Below are positions 1-9,160 of a DNA stretch of 64,000 nucleotides, one piece after another. A program made the position numbers and the translations under genes. The stretch comes from Pelagibacterium lentulum (GTDB lineage: Bacteria > Pseudomonadota > Alphaproteobacteria > Rhizobiales > Devosiaceae): assembly GCF_003992625.1 (NCBI RefSeq), contig NZ_RZMW01000029.1, positions 1 through 64,000 of the forward strand, written 5' to 3'. Numbering within the stretch: the stretch's first letter is position 1; each line of letters opens with the position of its first letter. Under the pieces are notes generated by a model that did not search any database, was not told where the DNA came from, and saw only the letters and a list, made by a program, of their open reading frames with translations.

Positions 1-758
1 TCCTGACCAGTTTGAAGCACGCGGACGCGAAGGGAACCTTGCCCGTTCACGGTGCCGCCGAGGACTTCCGAGGAGTCCGACTTGTCGACCAGAGCAGATT
101 CGCCCGTGATCATGGATTCGTTGACCGAGCTCTTGCCTGAGATAACGATGCCATCGGCGGGGATTGATGCCCCTGGACGCACCAGGACGACGTCATCGGC
201 TTTGAGGTCGGAGACGGCCACCTCTTCTGTCCGGTCCCCTTCAACCACGCGCACTGCCATGTCCGGTAACAGCTTGGCGAGTTCATTGAGAGCGCCCTGA
301 GCCTGAGAAATCGAGCGCATCTCGATCCAGTGTCCCAGCAGCATGATGGTGACCAGCGTGGCCAGCTCCCACCACAAGGGATGACCATCGAACCCGAGAA
401 AGATAGCAACGCTGTAGATAAACGCAACGGAGATCGCGAGCGAAATCAACGTCATCATGCCCGGAAGGCGCGTTTTGAGCTCGCCGATTGCGCTGCTCAA
501 AAACACCCAGCCACCGTAGAAAAAAACGATGGTGCCAAACAATGGTGGGATAAAGTTTGATCCGGGAAAGTGTGGTGCAGTGTAGCCGAACCACTCCTGG
601 ATCATTGGCTCCCAAATGACAGTCGGTATCGTCAAAGCCAGCGAGAGCCAGAACTTGTCACGAAACATGGAAACCGAGTGGCCCGCATGCTTGTCGTGCC
701 CCGATGCATCCTTTGCACCAAGGCCACTGTCAGCATGGTGGTGTTGATGTTCGTTCAT
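1..758 (-). CDS. Heavy-metal P-type ATPase, CopB-like, N-terminal part (runs off left edge)
   Basis: This is the first 252 codons of a metal-exporting P1B ATPase; the rest lies beyond base 1. It begins with a His-rich tail (MNEHQHHHAD, then further His up to about residue 28) instead of a CxxC metal-binding domain, which is typical of the CopB branch. Hydrophobic segments follow (FWLSLALTIP, LFGTIVFFYGGWVFL, MMTLISLAISVAF, ATLVTIMLLGHWIEMRS). The actuator domain comes next with PADGIV and the dephosphorylation loop SMITGES. The CPx motif, phosphorylation site and ATP-binding domain are outside the window. Known CopB-type pumps expel Cu(I)/Ag(I) from the cytoplasm. A CueR-like promoter and an FNR-type box lie just upstream, supporting copper control. 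Metal specificity is inferred. Confidence 0.9.
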   Translation of the reverse strand, partial: MNEHQHHHADSGLGAKDASGHDKHAGHSVSMFRDKFWLSLALTIPTVIWEPMIQEWFGYTAPHFPGSNFIPPLFGTIVFFYGGWVFLSSAIGELKTRLPGMMTLISLAISVAFIYSVAIFLGFDGHPLWWELATLVTIMLLGHWIEMRSISQAQGALNELAKLLPDMAVRVVEGDRTEEVAVSDLKADDVVLVRPGASIPADGIVISGKSSVNESMITGESALVDKSDSSEVLGGTVNGQGSLRVRVLQTGQ

Positions 759-813
759 TTTCCAGACCTCTCCGCTCCAGTCACTGCCTTAGGTGGATTT
801 CTCCACACGAGCG

Positions 814-827
814 TTGATCGAGGTCAA
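814..827. promoter_or_regulatory. FNR/FixK-type box (anaerobox)
   Basis: TTGATCGAGGTCAA fits the TTGAN6TCAA consensus of FNR/FixK proteins with both half-sites perfect. Its centre (820.5) is 62 bp before the ATPase start codon. An activator at -41.5 would put transcription start near 779 and leave a leader of about 21 nt. It lies just downstream of the CueR-like promoter, so the two signals may drive alternative promoters. It could also affect the divergent gene at 938. Confidence 0.65.
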
Positions 828-840
828 GCTCGCACTCCGG

Positions 841-871
841 ACTTTGCTGCTTCCAATGGTAGGAAGGTCAA
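841..871 (-). promoter_or_regulatory. CueR/HmrR-type copper-responsive promoter
   Basis: Read on the minus strand, TTGACC (-35, 866-871) is followed by a 19-bp spacer and CAAAGT (weak -10, 841-846). The over-long spacer carries a dyad, ACCTTCC then 7 bases then GGAAG, with the same spacing as the Escherichia coli copA promoter recognised by the MerR-family activator CueR. It points at the metal ATPase gene starting at 758. No cueR-like gene is in the window. The match is seen directly; the regulator is inferred. Confidence 0.75.
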
Positions 872-937
872 GCGGAATCGACGTCAATCGATTGTTGACG
901 GCGAAGGTGCTACTGGAAGACGTCGTGGAGGTCCCCG

Positions 938-1732
938 ATGTTTTTCAACCTATCCAAATTACTGAGCTTCTTCCTGGTCCCTTCCAACATCCTGCTACTT
1001 GTTTTGCTGGTGGCCTTGGGTTTTTGGCTGCTGAAGTTCCGGAAAACTGCGGCAACGCTGGGTATTGCTTCGATCACAGGGATGGCTCTGGCGGCGTGGA
1101 GCCCTTTGGGCGCCGCTGCACTCGGAACTCTCGAGGACCGCTTTGCGCGCCCGCCTTTGCCAAGCGATGTTGCCGGCATAATTCTGCTCGGTGGTGCCGT
1201 CGACACCCATATCTCCCACGATCGCGATGCGCTGACCCTCAACGAAGCAGGCGAACGGGTCATCGAAACCCGAATGCTTGCGGAACGTTATCCAGATGCT
1301 GTGGTCTTTCTCTCAGGCGGCGGCGGGCACCTTTTCCACGATGGAACCCTGACCGAATCCGAACTCGCCAGGCAGACGCTCATTGCTGCAGGCGTCGACG
1401 GAGATCGTATTGAGATGGAAGAGCGGTCCCGCAACACCTGCGAGAACGCCAGCGAGACGACTGCCGCGCTCGGCGACCGGGCTTCTGGAACCTGGATTCT
1501 CGTTACATCCGCCAGCCACATGCCGCGCGCTGTTGGGTGCTTCAGGGCAGCATCCTTCGCGGTGATCCCCTATCCAGTGGATTTCAGGACAAAGTCGGGC
1601 AACATAAACTGGTCCGCCACAGCATCGAGCGGACTGGCGGCCATCGATCTGGCAGCGCACGAATGGATTGGCCTTGTGACCTATCATCTGGCAGGGTTCA
1701 CCGAGGAACTGTTCCCCTCGCCGGACCAGTGA
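938..1732 (+). CDS. YdcF/ElyC family (DUF218) membrane-anchored protein
   Basis: 264 residues. The N-terminus has two hydrophobic segments (about residues 9-28 and 38-56). A DUF218 fold starts near residue 78, with the family hallmarks [11 protein letters not shown], the stretch [27 protein letters not shown] cut into motifs, and the SRNTCENA and [10 protein letters not shown] segments. Members such as ElyC and SanA affect envelope biogenesis, but their biochemical activity is poorly defined. A GGAGG lies a few bases before the ATG. The gene is divergent from the metal ATPase and 8 bp upstream of a cytochrome c gene, so the two are likely co-transcribed. Family assignment is firm; role is unknown. 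Confidence 0.85.
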   Translation: MFFNLSKLLSFFLVPSNILLLVLLVALGFWLLKFRKTAATLGIASITGMALAAWSPLGAAALGTLEDRFARPPLPSDVAGIILLGGAVDTHISHDRDALTLNEAGERVIETRMLAERYPDAVVFLSGGGGHLFHDGTLTESELARQTLIAAGVDGDRIEMEERSRNTCENASETTAALGDRASGTWILVTSASHMPRAVGCFRAASFAVIPYPVDFRTKSGNINWSATASSGLAAIDLAAHEWIGLVTYHLAGFTEELFPSPDQ

Positions 1733-1740
1733 GGCTGCCG

Positions 1741-2190
1741 ATGTCACGCCCGATAATAATCGCCGCAGCGATCATGGTGCTCATCGCCATTCCTGTGGCT
1801 TTGTTCGTTTTCGGACGTGCTGCCGATGGCCGGGCACAAGCCGAGCGCCTCGCCCAAGGCCGGCACCTCTACATCGAACACTGCGCCGCTTGTCATGGAG
1901 AGAACCTGGAGGGCCAGCCCAATTGGCAGGAGCGCCTGCCCAACGGGCGAATGCCTGCCCCTCCACACGATGCCACCGGTCACACCTGGCACCACAGCGA
2001 CAACCAACTCTTCCGCATCACACGCGACGGGGTGGCAGAAATTGTCGGCGGCACATATGAGAGCGACATGCCCGGGTTCGGAGACGTCCTCACCGATGAC
2101 GAAATCCGGGCCGTTCTCGACTATATTAAGAGCACCTGGCCTGAGCGCGAAAGCCAATATCAGGCGCAAATGTCCGAGCGCGAGCGGTAG
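1741..2190 (+). CDS. Small membrane-anchored c-type cytochrome
   Basis: 149 residues. An N-terminal hydrophobic helix (about 4-24) serves as signal or membrane anchor. One haem-binding CAACH motif lies at residues 48-52, and a probable distal Met ligand lies in [13 protein letters not shown], typical of single-haem class I cytochromes. The C-terminal helix [18 protein letters not shown] is the usual closing helix of the fold. It would be exported and receive haem through the Ccm system encoded at 54689-58695. It follows the YdcF gene by 8 bp. Its electron partner cannot be told from the sequence; similar small cytochromes often sit next to copper-handling genes. Confidence 0.88.
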   Translation: MSRPIIIAAAIMVLIAIPVALFVFGRAADGRAQAERLAQGRHLYIEHCAACHGENLEGQPNWQERLPNGRMPAPPHDATGHTWHHSDNQLFRITRDGVAEIVGGTYESDMPGFGDVLTDDEIRAVLDYIKSTWPERESQYQAQMSERER

Positions 2191-2788
2191 AACTACTCCA
2201 TTTTCAAGCACGCGATGCCGCTAAAAGTCCGTTCGCGAACCCTTGTCGAGCGCATACCTTCCGCTTCTGGGTGTGCTCAAGGGCTGGCTTAACAACCGCA
2301 ATTGGGGGCGCGAAGCCGTCGAAGCGCAGCGCCCCAGGTTGGCCCGCTTCCCCAAGTCCGCCGAGCAGAAGCGGTCGGGCAGAAATGCCCCCATTTGCGA
2401 TATCCGCCGATCCGCCAACTAGAGTGAGGACAGCCGCTAAATACCGCGCCCGTTTACACAAGTTCCAGAGCGAAATACTGCACCCAATCTGACAGGGAAA
2501 AGCTCTTTCAGGGGAGCTTTCCCGCGCGCTCCCGAGCTGCATTTCGAAGACTGAAACGGGGAGTATACCCAAACTTCTGTGTGCTCATTTTGCACACGAC
2601 TTCCAATAACTTATTGATATATATAGCGTTTACCCCCAGTCCATCATTGGCGCAATGGAAAACTTCCTATTATTCTCAATCACTTATATAGTGTTCCCAA
2701 ACCACCTCTGAGATTGGACAGACTAACACTGCCTGTCTCTTTGATGTATGCCTCACTTCGTCCCGTTTTTCAAAGTGTTACCACTTGG
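2191..2788. other. Gene-poor interval, no convincing gene
   Basis: About 600 bases between the cytochrome and the prtN remnant. Short frames on both strands show no recognisable motif, and I could not place any of them in a family. The part from about 2580 to 2700 is notably AT-rich (for example TTATTGATATATATAG) against a GC-rich background, which together with the remnant that follows suggests old horizontally acquired DNA in decay. Confidence 0.5.
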
Positions 2789-3045
2789 ATGCCACTCAAC
2801 TGCACCTTTCTGCTTACGGCTCACTACAACGGCAAACCCCTCATCCCACTCGAAGCTGCCGAAATTTCTTCAAGAGCTTGGGTCAGGAGAGATTGGTATC
2901 CCGCCGGTACGAATAGAATGGAGCCAGATGTGCGCGAAAAGCATTCATCTTCGATACTTGGCCTCCTACCCAGACAAACGGCGTGAAATCGCACTGTCGG
3001 AGCTCCACGCTTTCCGTCATGCGTTTCACTATCGGCGCAAATATT
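2789..3045 (+). pseudogene. Frameshifted remnant of a PrtN-family (pyocin activator) regulator
   Basis: Two overlapping frames together give a PrtN-like protein. The first, from the ATG at 2789, reads MPLNCTFLLTAHYNGKPLIPLE, matching the N-terminus NTAFLLMAQYNGxPVIPLE of the family as I recall it. The second, entered near 2853, reads LPKFLQELGSGEI, then PVRIEWSQ and IHLRYLASYPDKRREIAL, matching the family's EKFLRKxxAGEI, VRMxxSQKxxKGIHL and LAxYLDKRR segments. The usual CxDYFxHLT segment between them is missing, so there is a frameshift plus a small deletion around 2850-2860. PrtN proteins activate phage-tail bacteriocin genes; small homologues are common on alphaproteobacterial prophages and islands. 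Assigned from remembered motifs. Confidence 0.6.
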
Positions 3046-3270
3046 GACGGCGTTGAGATATCAGCCAGGATGCGGCCGCCCGACCGGTATCTAGCCTCGG
3101 TTATAACGCGCCTGGTCGACGAAGCAAGATCGATGGCTTCAGGCTTTCGCCCAAGGCAACGGCAGCTTCAGTGACAGTCATTGACAATCTTGTCCTGTTC
3201 TTTGGACTGTATCTTGCGATCAACTAAAAAATGCTTGGAATGGCAGATTGCTTTTCTGAGGCTGTGTAAC

Positions 3271-4365
3271 TCAGATTGCCCCGCGCCACCACGGTCTGTT
3301 CCGTTTGACCAGCGACGCGAAATAGCGCCTGATCGGTTCGGCTGGCATGTCTGCCCCGATCAGCATAAGCCGACTCCGGTTGTCACTGTTCGGCCAACCT
3401 TCGAGGCGGAAGGGTGAGTATAGTCTGTGCTGAACCGCGTGGACGACCATTGGCCTGGATGGATCGTCCGCCAACGCCAACAAGCCCTTCATTCGCAGCA
3501 GGCCTGCATGGCGCTGACCGGTCATTGCGGACAGAAATGCGTCGACCGCCTTTGGATCGAGCGGCTGATCGGCTGACAGGTGCAACGCCGAAACCGCTCC
3601 ATGACGGTTCGGGCTGTCGTGATCGTGCTTATGGTCATGATGATGACCGTGGTGAGAGTGATGGGTGTGCCCTTCCCCGGACAGCCATCTGGCAACATCT
3701 TCGATCCGTTCTGTGGGCGCGTAAGACACGGAGCTTGAACCGATCAGACTGGCTACGGCAAAACCGGGCTGATTGGCATCATGCAAATGGGCGTGCGGGT
3801 TCAACTCGACCGCGCGAGCACACGATTGCTCAACCGCATCGGGCATGAGATCGCCCTTGGTCATGACAATGTCGTTGGCAAACGCCAGTTGCTTGCGCGC
3901 TTCTACGTAACTGTCGAGGGTTTTTGGCCCGAGTTCGGTATCGAGCGTTGCCACAATCCTGGAGAGATGAAATCGCCGTGCTACCACGTGGTCGCGCAGC
4001 CCGAGGGCAGGCGCGCCGCCCGGAATGAGGCTGTTGACTATGGGTGCGGGATCCGCAAGCCCGGTGGTTTCGATCACCACCCGATCGAACCGAGGAACTG
4101 CCTGGGCAACTACCATGTCGTTCAGTTCATAAAGCGAAGTGCGGATATCACTGGTCGCATTGCAGCAAAGGCACCCGGTGGTGGTTAAGAAATACCGTTC
4201 GGTGCCCTTATGAACCAAATCGTTGTCAATCGCGACTGAGCCGAATTCGTTGACCACGACGGCGGCTTTTTGCATCCCTGGATCTGCAAGCATGCGGTTG
4301 AGCAGCGTGGTCTTGCCAGATCCAAGGAAACCGGTGAGCAGGGTGACGGGTAAGGTGTGCGACAT
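3271..4365 (-). CDS. COG0523 (CobW/ZigA-like) GTP-dependent metal chaperone
   Basis: 364 residues from the ATG at 4365, chosen because it lies 14 bp after the zur stop; an upstream in-frame start would overlap zur. Walker A is GFLGSGKT (12-19). The metal-binding CxCC motif, GCLCC, has Cys at 64, 66 and 67, followed by ETTGLADPAPI. A histidine-rich stretch, HTHHSHHGHHHDHKHDHD, lies near residues 231-250 before the CobW C-terminal domain. COG0523 proteins of the ZNG1/ZigA type deliver zinc to client enzymes under zinc starvation. Its place directly after zur and beside the azt importer supports zinc as the metal. The precise client is not predictable. Confidence 0.92.
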   Translation of the reverse strand: MSHTLPVTLLTGFLGSGKTTLLNRMLADPGMQKAAVVVNEFGSVAIDNDLVHKGTERYFLTTTGCLCCNATSDIRTSLYELNDMVVAQAVPRFDRVVIETTGLADPAPIVNSLIPGGAPALGLRDHVVARRFHLSRIVATLDTELGPKTLDSYVEARKQLAFANDIVMTKGDLMPDAVEQSCARAVELNPHAHLHDANQPGFAVASLIGSSSVSYAPTERIEDVARWLSGEGHTHHSHHGHHHDHKHDHDSPNRHGAVSALHLSADQPLDPKAVDAFLSAMTGQRHAGLLRMKGLLALADDPSRPMVVHAVQHRLYSPFRLEGWPNSDNRSRLMLIGADMPAEPIRRYFASLVKRNRPWWRGAI

Positions 4366-4379
4366 GGCAGGCCACGTGT

Positions 4380-4790
4380 TCAAGGGTGTGGATCTCGGCT
4401 CTGACATTCGTCGCACAGGCCGCGCATCTCGACTGTCAACTTTTCAGGTCTGAACGAATGGTCCCGGGACCAGCGTTTGAGGCGCCTTTCGATGGCGATC
4501 TCGGGAAACTCGGTTACGTGACCGCAACTATCGCAGATTGCGAAAGCCACCACGCCGTTGCAATCGTTTCCCGCATGGCTGCAAACGACGAACGCGTTCA
4601 GACATTCGATCCGGTGTACAAGGCCATACGTCATCAGTTTTTCAAGCGCTCTATAAACCTGGAGCGGCGCCCGTAGACCAGTCTCATCGAGCCGCGACAG
4701 CACTGCGTAGGCGCTCAAAGGCACGTCTGTATCGCTAAGCACCTGGAAAACCAACTCCTGGTTTCTGGTGAGCTTGGGCGTTTGCAACAT
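4380..4790 (-). CDS. zur: Fur-family zinc uptake regulator Zur
   Basis: 136 residues from the ATG at 4790 (MLQTPKLTRNQ). This start has a GAGG 11 bases upstream. Longer in-frame starts at 4850 and 4847 would place the coding region inside the Zur-like operator. The N-terminal half is a winged helix (LTRNQELVFQVLSDTDVPLSAYAVLSRL). The C-terminal half has two CxxC pairs for the structural zinc, ICDSCGH and GLCDECQ. Zur with bound zinc represses zinc import genes. Divergent orientation from aztA with a shared palindrome implies control of both transcripts, including its own and that of the downstream GTPase. The choice of Zur over Fur rests on sequence character and context. Confidence 0.9.
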   Translation of the reverse strand: MLQTPKLTRNQELVFQVLSDTDVPLSAYAVLSRLDETGLRAPLQVYRALEKLMTYGLVHRIECLNAFVVCSHAGNDCNGVVAFAICDSCGHVTEFPEIAIERRLKRWSRDHSFRPEKLTVEMRGLCDECQSRDPHP

Positions 4791-4832
4791 CTTTGAATTC
4801 GCCTCACATGCAAGTCTTGCATCGATTGATGT

Positions 4833-4850
4833 GTAATGTAATAACATCAC
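4833..4850. promoter_or_regulatory. Zur box between zur and aztA
   Basis: GTAATGTAATAACATCAC is an imperfect 18-bp palindrome whose core, ATGTAATAACAT (4836-4847), matches its own reverse complement at 10 of 12 positions. It resembles alphaproteobacterial Zur sites of the ATGTTATAACAT type. It sits 43 bp before the chosen zur start and 39 bp before aztA, placed to repress both directions when zinc is sufficient. Confidence 0.75.
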
Positions 4851-4888
4851 TATTCTAACAACTCAAGCTTGCTCGATCCCGCATCACG

Positions 4889-5713
4889 ATGACTCATCCC
4901 TGCATAACCTTCTCCGATCTGACACTGGGCTATGACAGTCACCCCGCGGTGCATCACCTGGACGGTGTAGTTGAGACGGGCACCCTTCTGGCTGTTGTGG
5001 GCGGCAATGGCTCAGGAAAATCTACATTGATGAAGGCCATTGTGGGCATGCTCCGGCCAATGGGGGGCTACTGCACGGTCTCGCCCGGCACACGTATCGC
5101 CTATCTGCCCCAGCAATCGGAACTGGATCGCTCCTTTCCCGCTCAGGTGCGCGAGTTGGTCGCGCTTGGGCTCTGGCCCAAACGCGGACTGCTGGGACGC
5201 CATCGCCCAGAAGACAAGGAACTGGTTGGCAAGGCGCTGATGGCTGTTGGCCTCACAGGCTTTGAGAAGCGTCCCATAGACACGCTTTCGGGTGGGCAGT
5301 TTCAGCGCGCATTGTTTGCGCGCGTGTTGGTGCAGGACGCAGACTTGATCCTGCTCGACGAGCCGTTCAATGCCATCGACACCAAGACTGTGACCGATTT
5401 GGTGACGCTTATTCAGCGATGGCACGGCGAAGGTCGTACCGTCCTTGTGGTCGTACACGATCTCGATCTGGTGCGTGAGATTTTTCCCGAGGCGCTGCTG
5501 CTGGCGCAGCGTCCGGTCGTCTGGGGCGATGCTCGCGAAGCGCTGAGCGCGGAAAACCTTTTGCGCGCACGTCAATTTCAGGAAAGCTGGGACGAAGCGG
5601 CCCCGTGGTGTGAGCCACAGGACGACGTTGAGCGTGCCGCCCGCAGCGCCGATCTCCCAGGCAGCGGCCGATCAGATTCCGTTGTCGGGCGCACGCAACG
5701 GGGTGTTGCATGA
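4889..5713 (+). CDS. aztA: Zinc ABC importer ATP-binding subunit AztA
   Basis: 274 residues. Walker A is GGNGSGKST (38-46), followed by a Q-loop at LPQQ, the signature LSGGQFQRALFARVL, Walker B with DLILLDEP and the switch histidine in VVHDLDLV. It belongs to the metal-type ABC ATPases (ZnuC/MntB/AztA). The C-terminus extends about 40 residues past the conserved core with a low-complexity Glu/Arg/Ser tail. Its stop overlaps the aztB start (ATGA), so translation is coupled. First gene of aztABCD, downstream of the Zur box. The name follows from the operon, which includes the diagnostic aztD. Confidence 0.9.
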   Translation: MTHPCITFSDLTLGYDSHPAVHHLDGVVETGTLLAVVGGNGSGKSTLMKAIVGMLRPMGGYCTVSPGTRIAYLPQQSELDRSFPAQVRELVALGLWPKRGLLGRHRPEDKELVGKALMAVGLTGFEKRPIDTLSGGQFQRALFARVLVQDADLILLDEPFNAIDTKTVTDLVTLIQRWHGEGRTVLVVVHDLDLVREIFPEALLLAQRPVVWGDAREALSAENLLRARQFQESWDEAAPWCEPQDDVERAARSADLPGSGRSDSVVGRTQRGVA

Positions 5714-6588
5714 TGGGCGGGATCGGCGATTTTCTGATCGCACCTTTCCTTGAATTTGTCTTCATGCAGCGGGCACTGCTTGGCGCGCTGATGCTTTCTT
5801 TCAGCGCTGCGCCGGTGGGTGTTTTCCTTATGCTGCGCCGCATGAGCCTGACCGGGGACGCGATGGCGCATGCGATCCTGCCCGGCGCTGCCGCGGGGTT
5901 TCTGCTCTTTGGTCTGGAACTTGTGCCGATGACCCTTGGAGGGTTGGTCGCAGGTGTTGTGGTAGCGCTGGGCGCCGGCGCGGTTTCGCGGCTCACAGTC
6001 CAGAAGGAAGATGCCTCAATGGCGGCCTTCTATCTGATTTCTTTGGCGGTTGGGGTAGTCATGGTTTCCATGCGCGGTTCGAGTATCGACCTCATGCACG
6101 TGCTGTTTGGAACCGTCCTTGCGCTTAATCACGATGCCCTGACCTTGATAGCTTTGGTGACTGGAACAACTCTGATAACGCTTGCAATTTTTCGGCGCGC
6201 GCTTATCGCCGAATGTCTCGATCCGCTGTTCTTGCGCTCGGTCTCAAAACTGGGATCCCCGGTTCATTTCGTGTTTTTGGGCCTGGTTGTCATCAATCTG
6301 GTGGCCGGATTTCAGGCGCTCGGTACATTGCTGTCGGTCGGGCTGATGATCCTGCCAGCCGCTGCCGCACGGTTCTGGACCCAGCGGGTGGAGACCATGT
6401 GCGTGCTCGCCATCGGTTTCGGTGTCGTGTCCTCGGTCTCGGGCCTCTTGCTTTCCTATCACGCCGCGCTGCCCTCCGGGCCGGCCATCATCTTGTCGGC
6501 AGGTCTGCTCTATGCGGTATCGGTGATCGCCGGTACGCGCGGAGTTTTACTGACGCGCCTGCCCCGAACCTCCCACCGAACTGCCTGA
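5710..6588 (+). CDS. aztB: Zinc ABC importer permease AztB
   Basis: 292 residues, almost wholly hydrophobic with about eight or nine membrane helices, of the ABC-3 metal permease family. Visible family segments include GVFLMLRRMSLTGDAMAHAILPG near the N-terminus, which carries the conserved LVGDALSHAxLPG-like cytoplasmic loop, and TLLSVGLMILPAAAARFW in the C-terminal half. Two ATG codons lie at 5710 and 5713; the first overlaps the aztA stop. The gene ends 11 bp before aztC. It forms the inner-membrane channel for zinc delivered by AztC. Confidence 0.9.
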   Translation: MMGGIGDFLIAPFLEFVFMQRALLGALMLSFSAAPVGVFLMLRRMSLTGDAMAHAILPGAAAGFLLFGLELVPMTLGGLVAGVVVALGAGAVSRLTVQKEDASMAAFYLISLAVGVVMVSMRGSSIDLMHVLFGTVLALNHDALTLIALVTGTTLITLAIFRRALIAECLDPLFLRSVSKLGSPVHFVFLGLVVINLVAGFQALGTLLSVGLMILPAAAARFWTQRVETMCVLAIGFGVVSSVSGLLLSYHAALPSGPAIILSAGLLYAVSVIAGTRGVLLTRLPRTSHRTA

Positions 6589-6599
6589 AGGATATTGCC

Positions 6600-7535
6600 A
6601 TGATCTATCGCTGGCTCAAGCACGCCTCAATTTGTACTGTTATAACATTAGCGCCGCAGATTGCATGGGCACAACAGGCTTCGCTTAACGTGGTCGCGAC
6701 GTTCTCGATCTTGGGCGACTTCGCTCAAGAGGTCGGCGGAGACCGAATCGCGCTAACGACGCTCGTCGGCGCAGATGGCGATGCCCATGTCTATGAGCCT
6801 CGCCCGGCCGATGCGGTCGCCTTGGCAAGGGCCGATGTCGTGCTGCAAAACGGCTTGCTGTTTGAAGGATTTCTCACCCGGCTCGTCCAAGCCAGTGGGA
6901 CCTCGGCGGAAATCGTTGAAGTCTCGCAAGGGGCCGATATTCTCGATGATCCGCAGGGCGGCCATTATCATTATTACGGCGACCGAACTGTTTTCCACGC
7001 TGCTCCCTACGACCCTCATGCCTGGCAGTCCGTTGCCAACGCGAAAGTCTATGTCGAAAACATCGCCCAGGCCTTCTGTGCCGTCGATGCGCAAGGGTGC
7101 TCCACATACACGGCGAATGCGCAAGACTATATCGATGAGTTGGCCGCACTTGAAGATGAGATAAGGGCGCAGATCGCCGCGATCCCCGAAGACCGGCGGG
7201 TGGTTGTCGTTGCCCATGACGCTTTCCGCTATTTCCAGCGCGACTACGGTATCACCTTCCTCTCGCCACAAGGCGTTTCGACCGATTCCGAAGCCTCGGC
7301 GGCCGATGTTGCCAGCCTCATTCGTGAAATACGCGCGCAAAATGCAAGCGCGGTTTTCGCCGAGAACATCTCAGACTCGCGACTGGTTGAGCAAATCGCA
7401 CATGAGGCCGGCCTCGAGCTTGGCGGCACGTTGTACTCCGATGCCCTGTCAGGGCCGGATGGTCCCGCACCAACCTACCTCGAAATGATCCGTCACAACC
7501 TTTCCACCATCAGCGCGGCACTCGCCGTCGACTGA
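6600..7535 (+). CDS. aztC: Periplasmic zinc-binding protein AztC
   Basis: 311 residues with a signal peptide ending at about AWAQQ (residues 1-24). The cluster A-I solute-binding fold carries four metal ligands: His63 (DAHVYEP), His140 (DPHAWQ), His206 (VAHDAF) and Asp281 (YSDALS). As I recall, Paracoccus denitrificans AztC uses His61, His138, His204 and Asp279, so every interval is identical with an offset of two. A short His-containing loop (HYHYYGD, about 122-128) replaces the long His-rich loop of ZnuA. The start at 6600 gives a normal signal peptide; an open frame extends further upstream inside aztB but is not needed. A hairpin lies between it and aztD. Confidence 0.93.
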   Translation: MIYRWLKHASICTVITLAPQIAWAQQASLNVVATFSILGDFAQEVGGDRIALTTLVGADGDAHVYEPRPADAVALARADVVLQNGLLFEGFLTRLVQASGTSAEIVEVSQGADILDDPQGGHYHYYGDRTVFHAAPYDPHAWQSVANAKVYVENIAQAFCAVDAQGCSTYTANAQDYIDELAALEDEIRAQIAAIPEDRRVVVVAHDAFRYFQRDYGITFLSPQGVSTDSEASAADVASLIREIRAQNASAVFAENISDSRLVEQIAHEAGLELGGTLYSDALSGPDGPAPTYLEMIRHNLSTISAALAVD

Positions 7536-7540
7536 ACCCC

Positions 7541-7559
7541 GATCGTGTCCGGCACGATC
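7541..7559 (+). other. Short intercistronic hairpin between aztC and aztD
   Basis: GATCGTG (7541-7547) and CACGATC (7553-7559) form a perfect 7-bp stem with a 5-nt loop. No T-run follows, so it is not an obvious terminator. Such stems often protect upstream mRNA from 3' exonucleases and could set the AztC to AztD ratio; that role is inference. Confidence 0.45.
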
Positions 7560-7590
7560 CAAATCGCAAGACCCTATGGAGGTTATTGAT

Positions 7591-8925
<1,335 letters not shown>

Positions 8926-8952
8926 GAGCGTTTGAACCGCTCTGATACTCTT

Positions 8953-8985
8953 GCGTCCGGCCAAAGGCCGGGCGCTTCTTTCTTT
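8953..8985 (+). terminator. Rho-independent terminator after aztD
   Basis: A 10-bp GC-rich stem, GCGTCCGGCC with GGCCGGGCGC (one G-T pair), encloses an AAA loop and is followed by TTCTTTCTTT. It lies 28 bp after the aztD stop and closes the azt operon. A weaker hairpin, AGAGCG with CGCTCT, lies between the stop and this terminator. Confidence 0.85.
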
Positions 8986-9002
8986 GCATGGAGTTTACCA
9001 GA

Positions 9003-9160
9003 ATGCTTACGCCGAGCGCCGGCCGACGTCTGCCGTAAACGCATTGTCAGGCTTTCTGGGAGCGGGCAAGACGACCCTGCTCAATCACGTTCTCAATAAG
9101 CGGCAGGCCCCCAAGGCCGAAGCGTCGTCAACAATATGAGTGAAAGGAGATTATCTGCGC
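9003..9160 (+). pseudogene. Broken N-terminal fragment of a second COG0523 GTPase
   Basis: Three frames must be joined to read the fragment. The ATG at 9003 opens MLTPSAGRRLP. The next frame gives VNALSGFLGAGKTTLLNHVLNKR, whose Walker A (GFLGAGKT) is intact. A third frame near 9125 gives VVNNMSER, matching the conserved VNNMSE segment of ZigA/YciC-type proteins. At least two frameshifts are therefore present and the rest of the protein, including CxCC, is absent. It directly follows the azt terminator, a usual place for Zur-controlled COG0523 genes. It is distinct from the intact copy at 3271-4365, which has FLGSGKT and VNEFG instead. Confidence 0.75.

Noticed and set aside
2204-2572. A 122-codon minus-strand frame downstream of the cytochrome
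   Set aside because: No motif, no ribosome binding site, and no resemblance I can name; left as non-coding.
6213-6599. A longer aztC reading into aztB
   Set aside because: The added residues are the shifted frame of aztB; the ATG at 6600 gives a proper signal peptide and matches family length.
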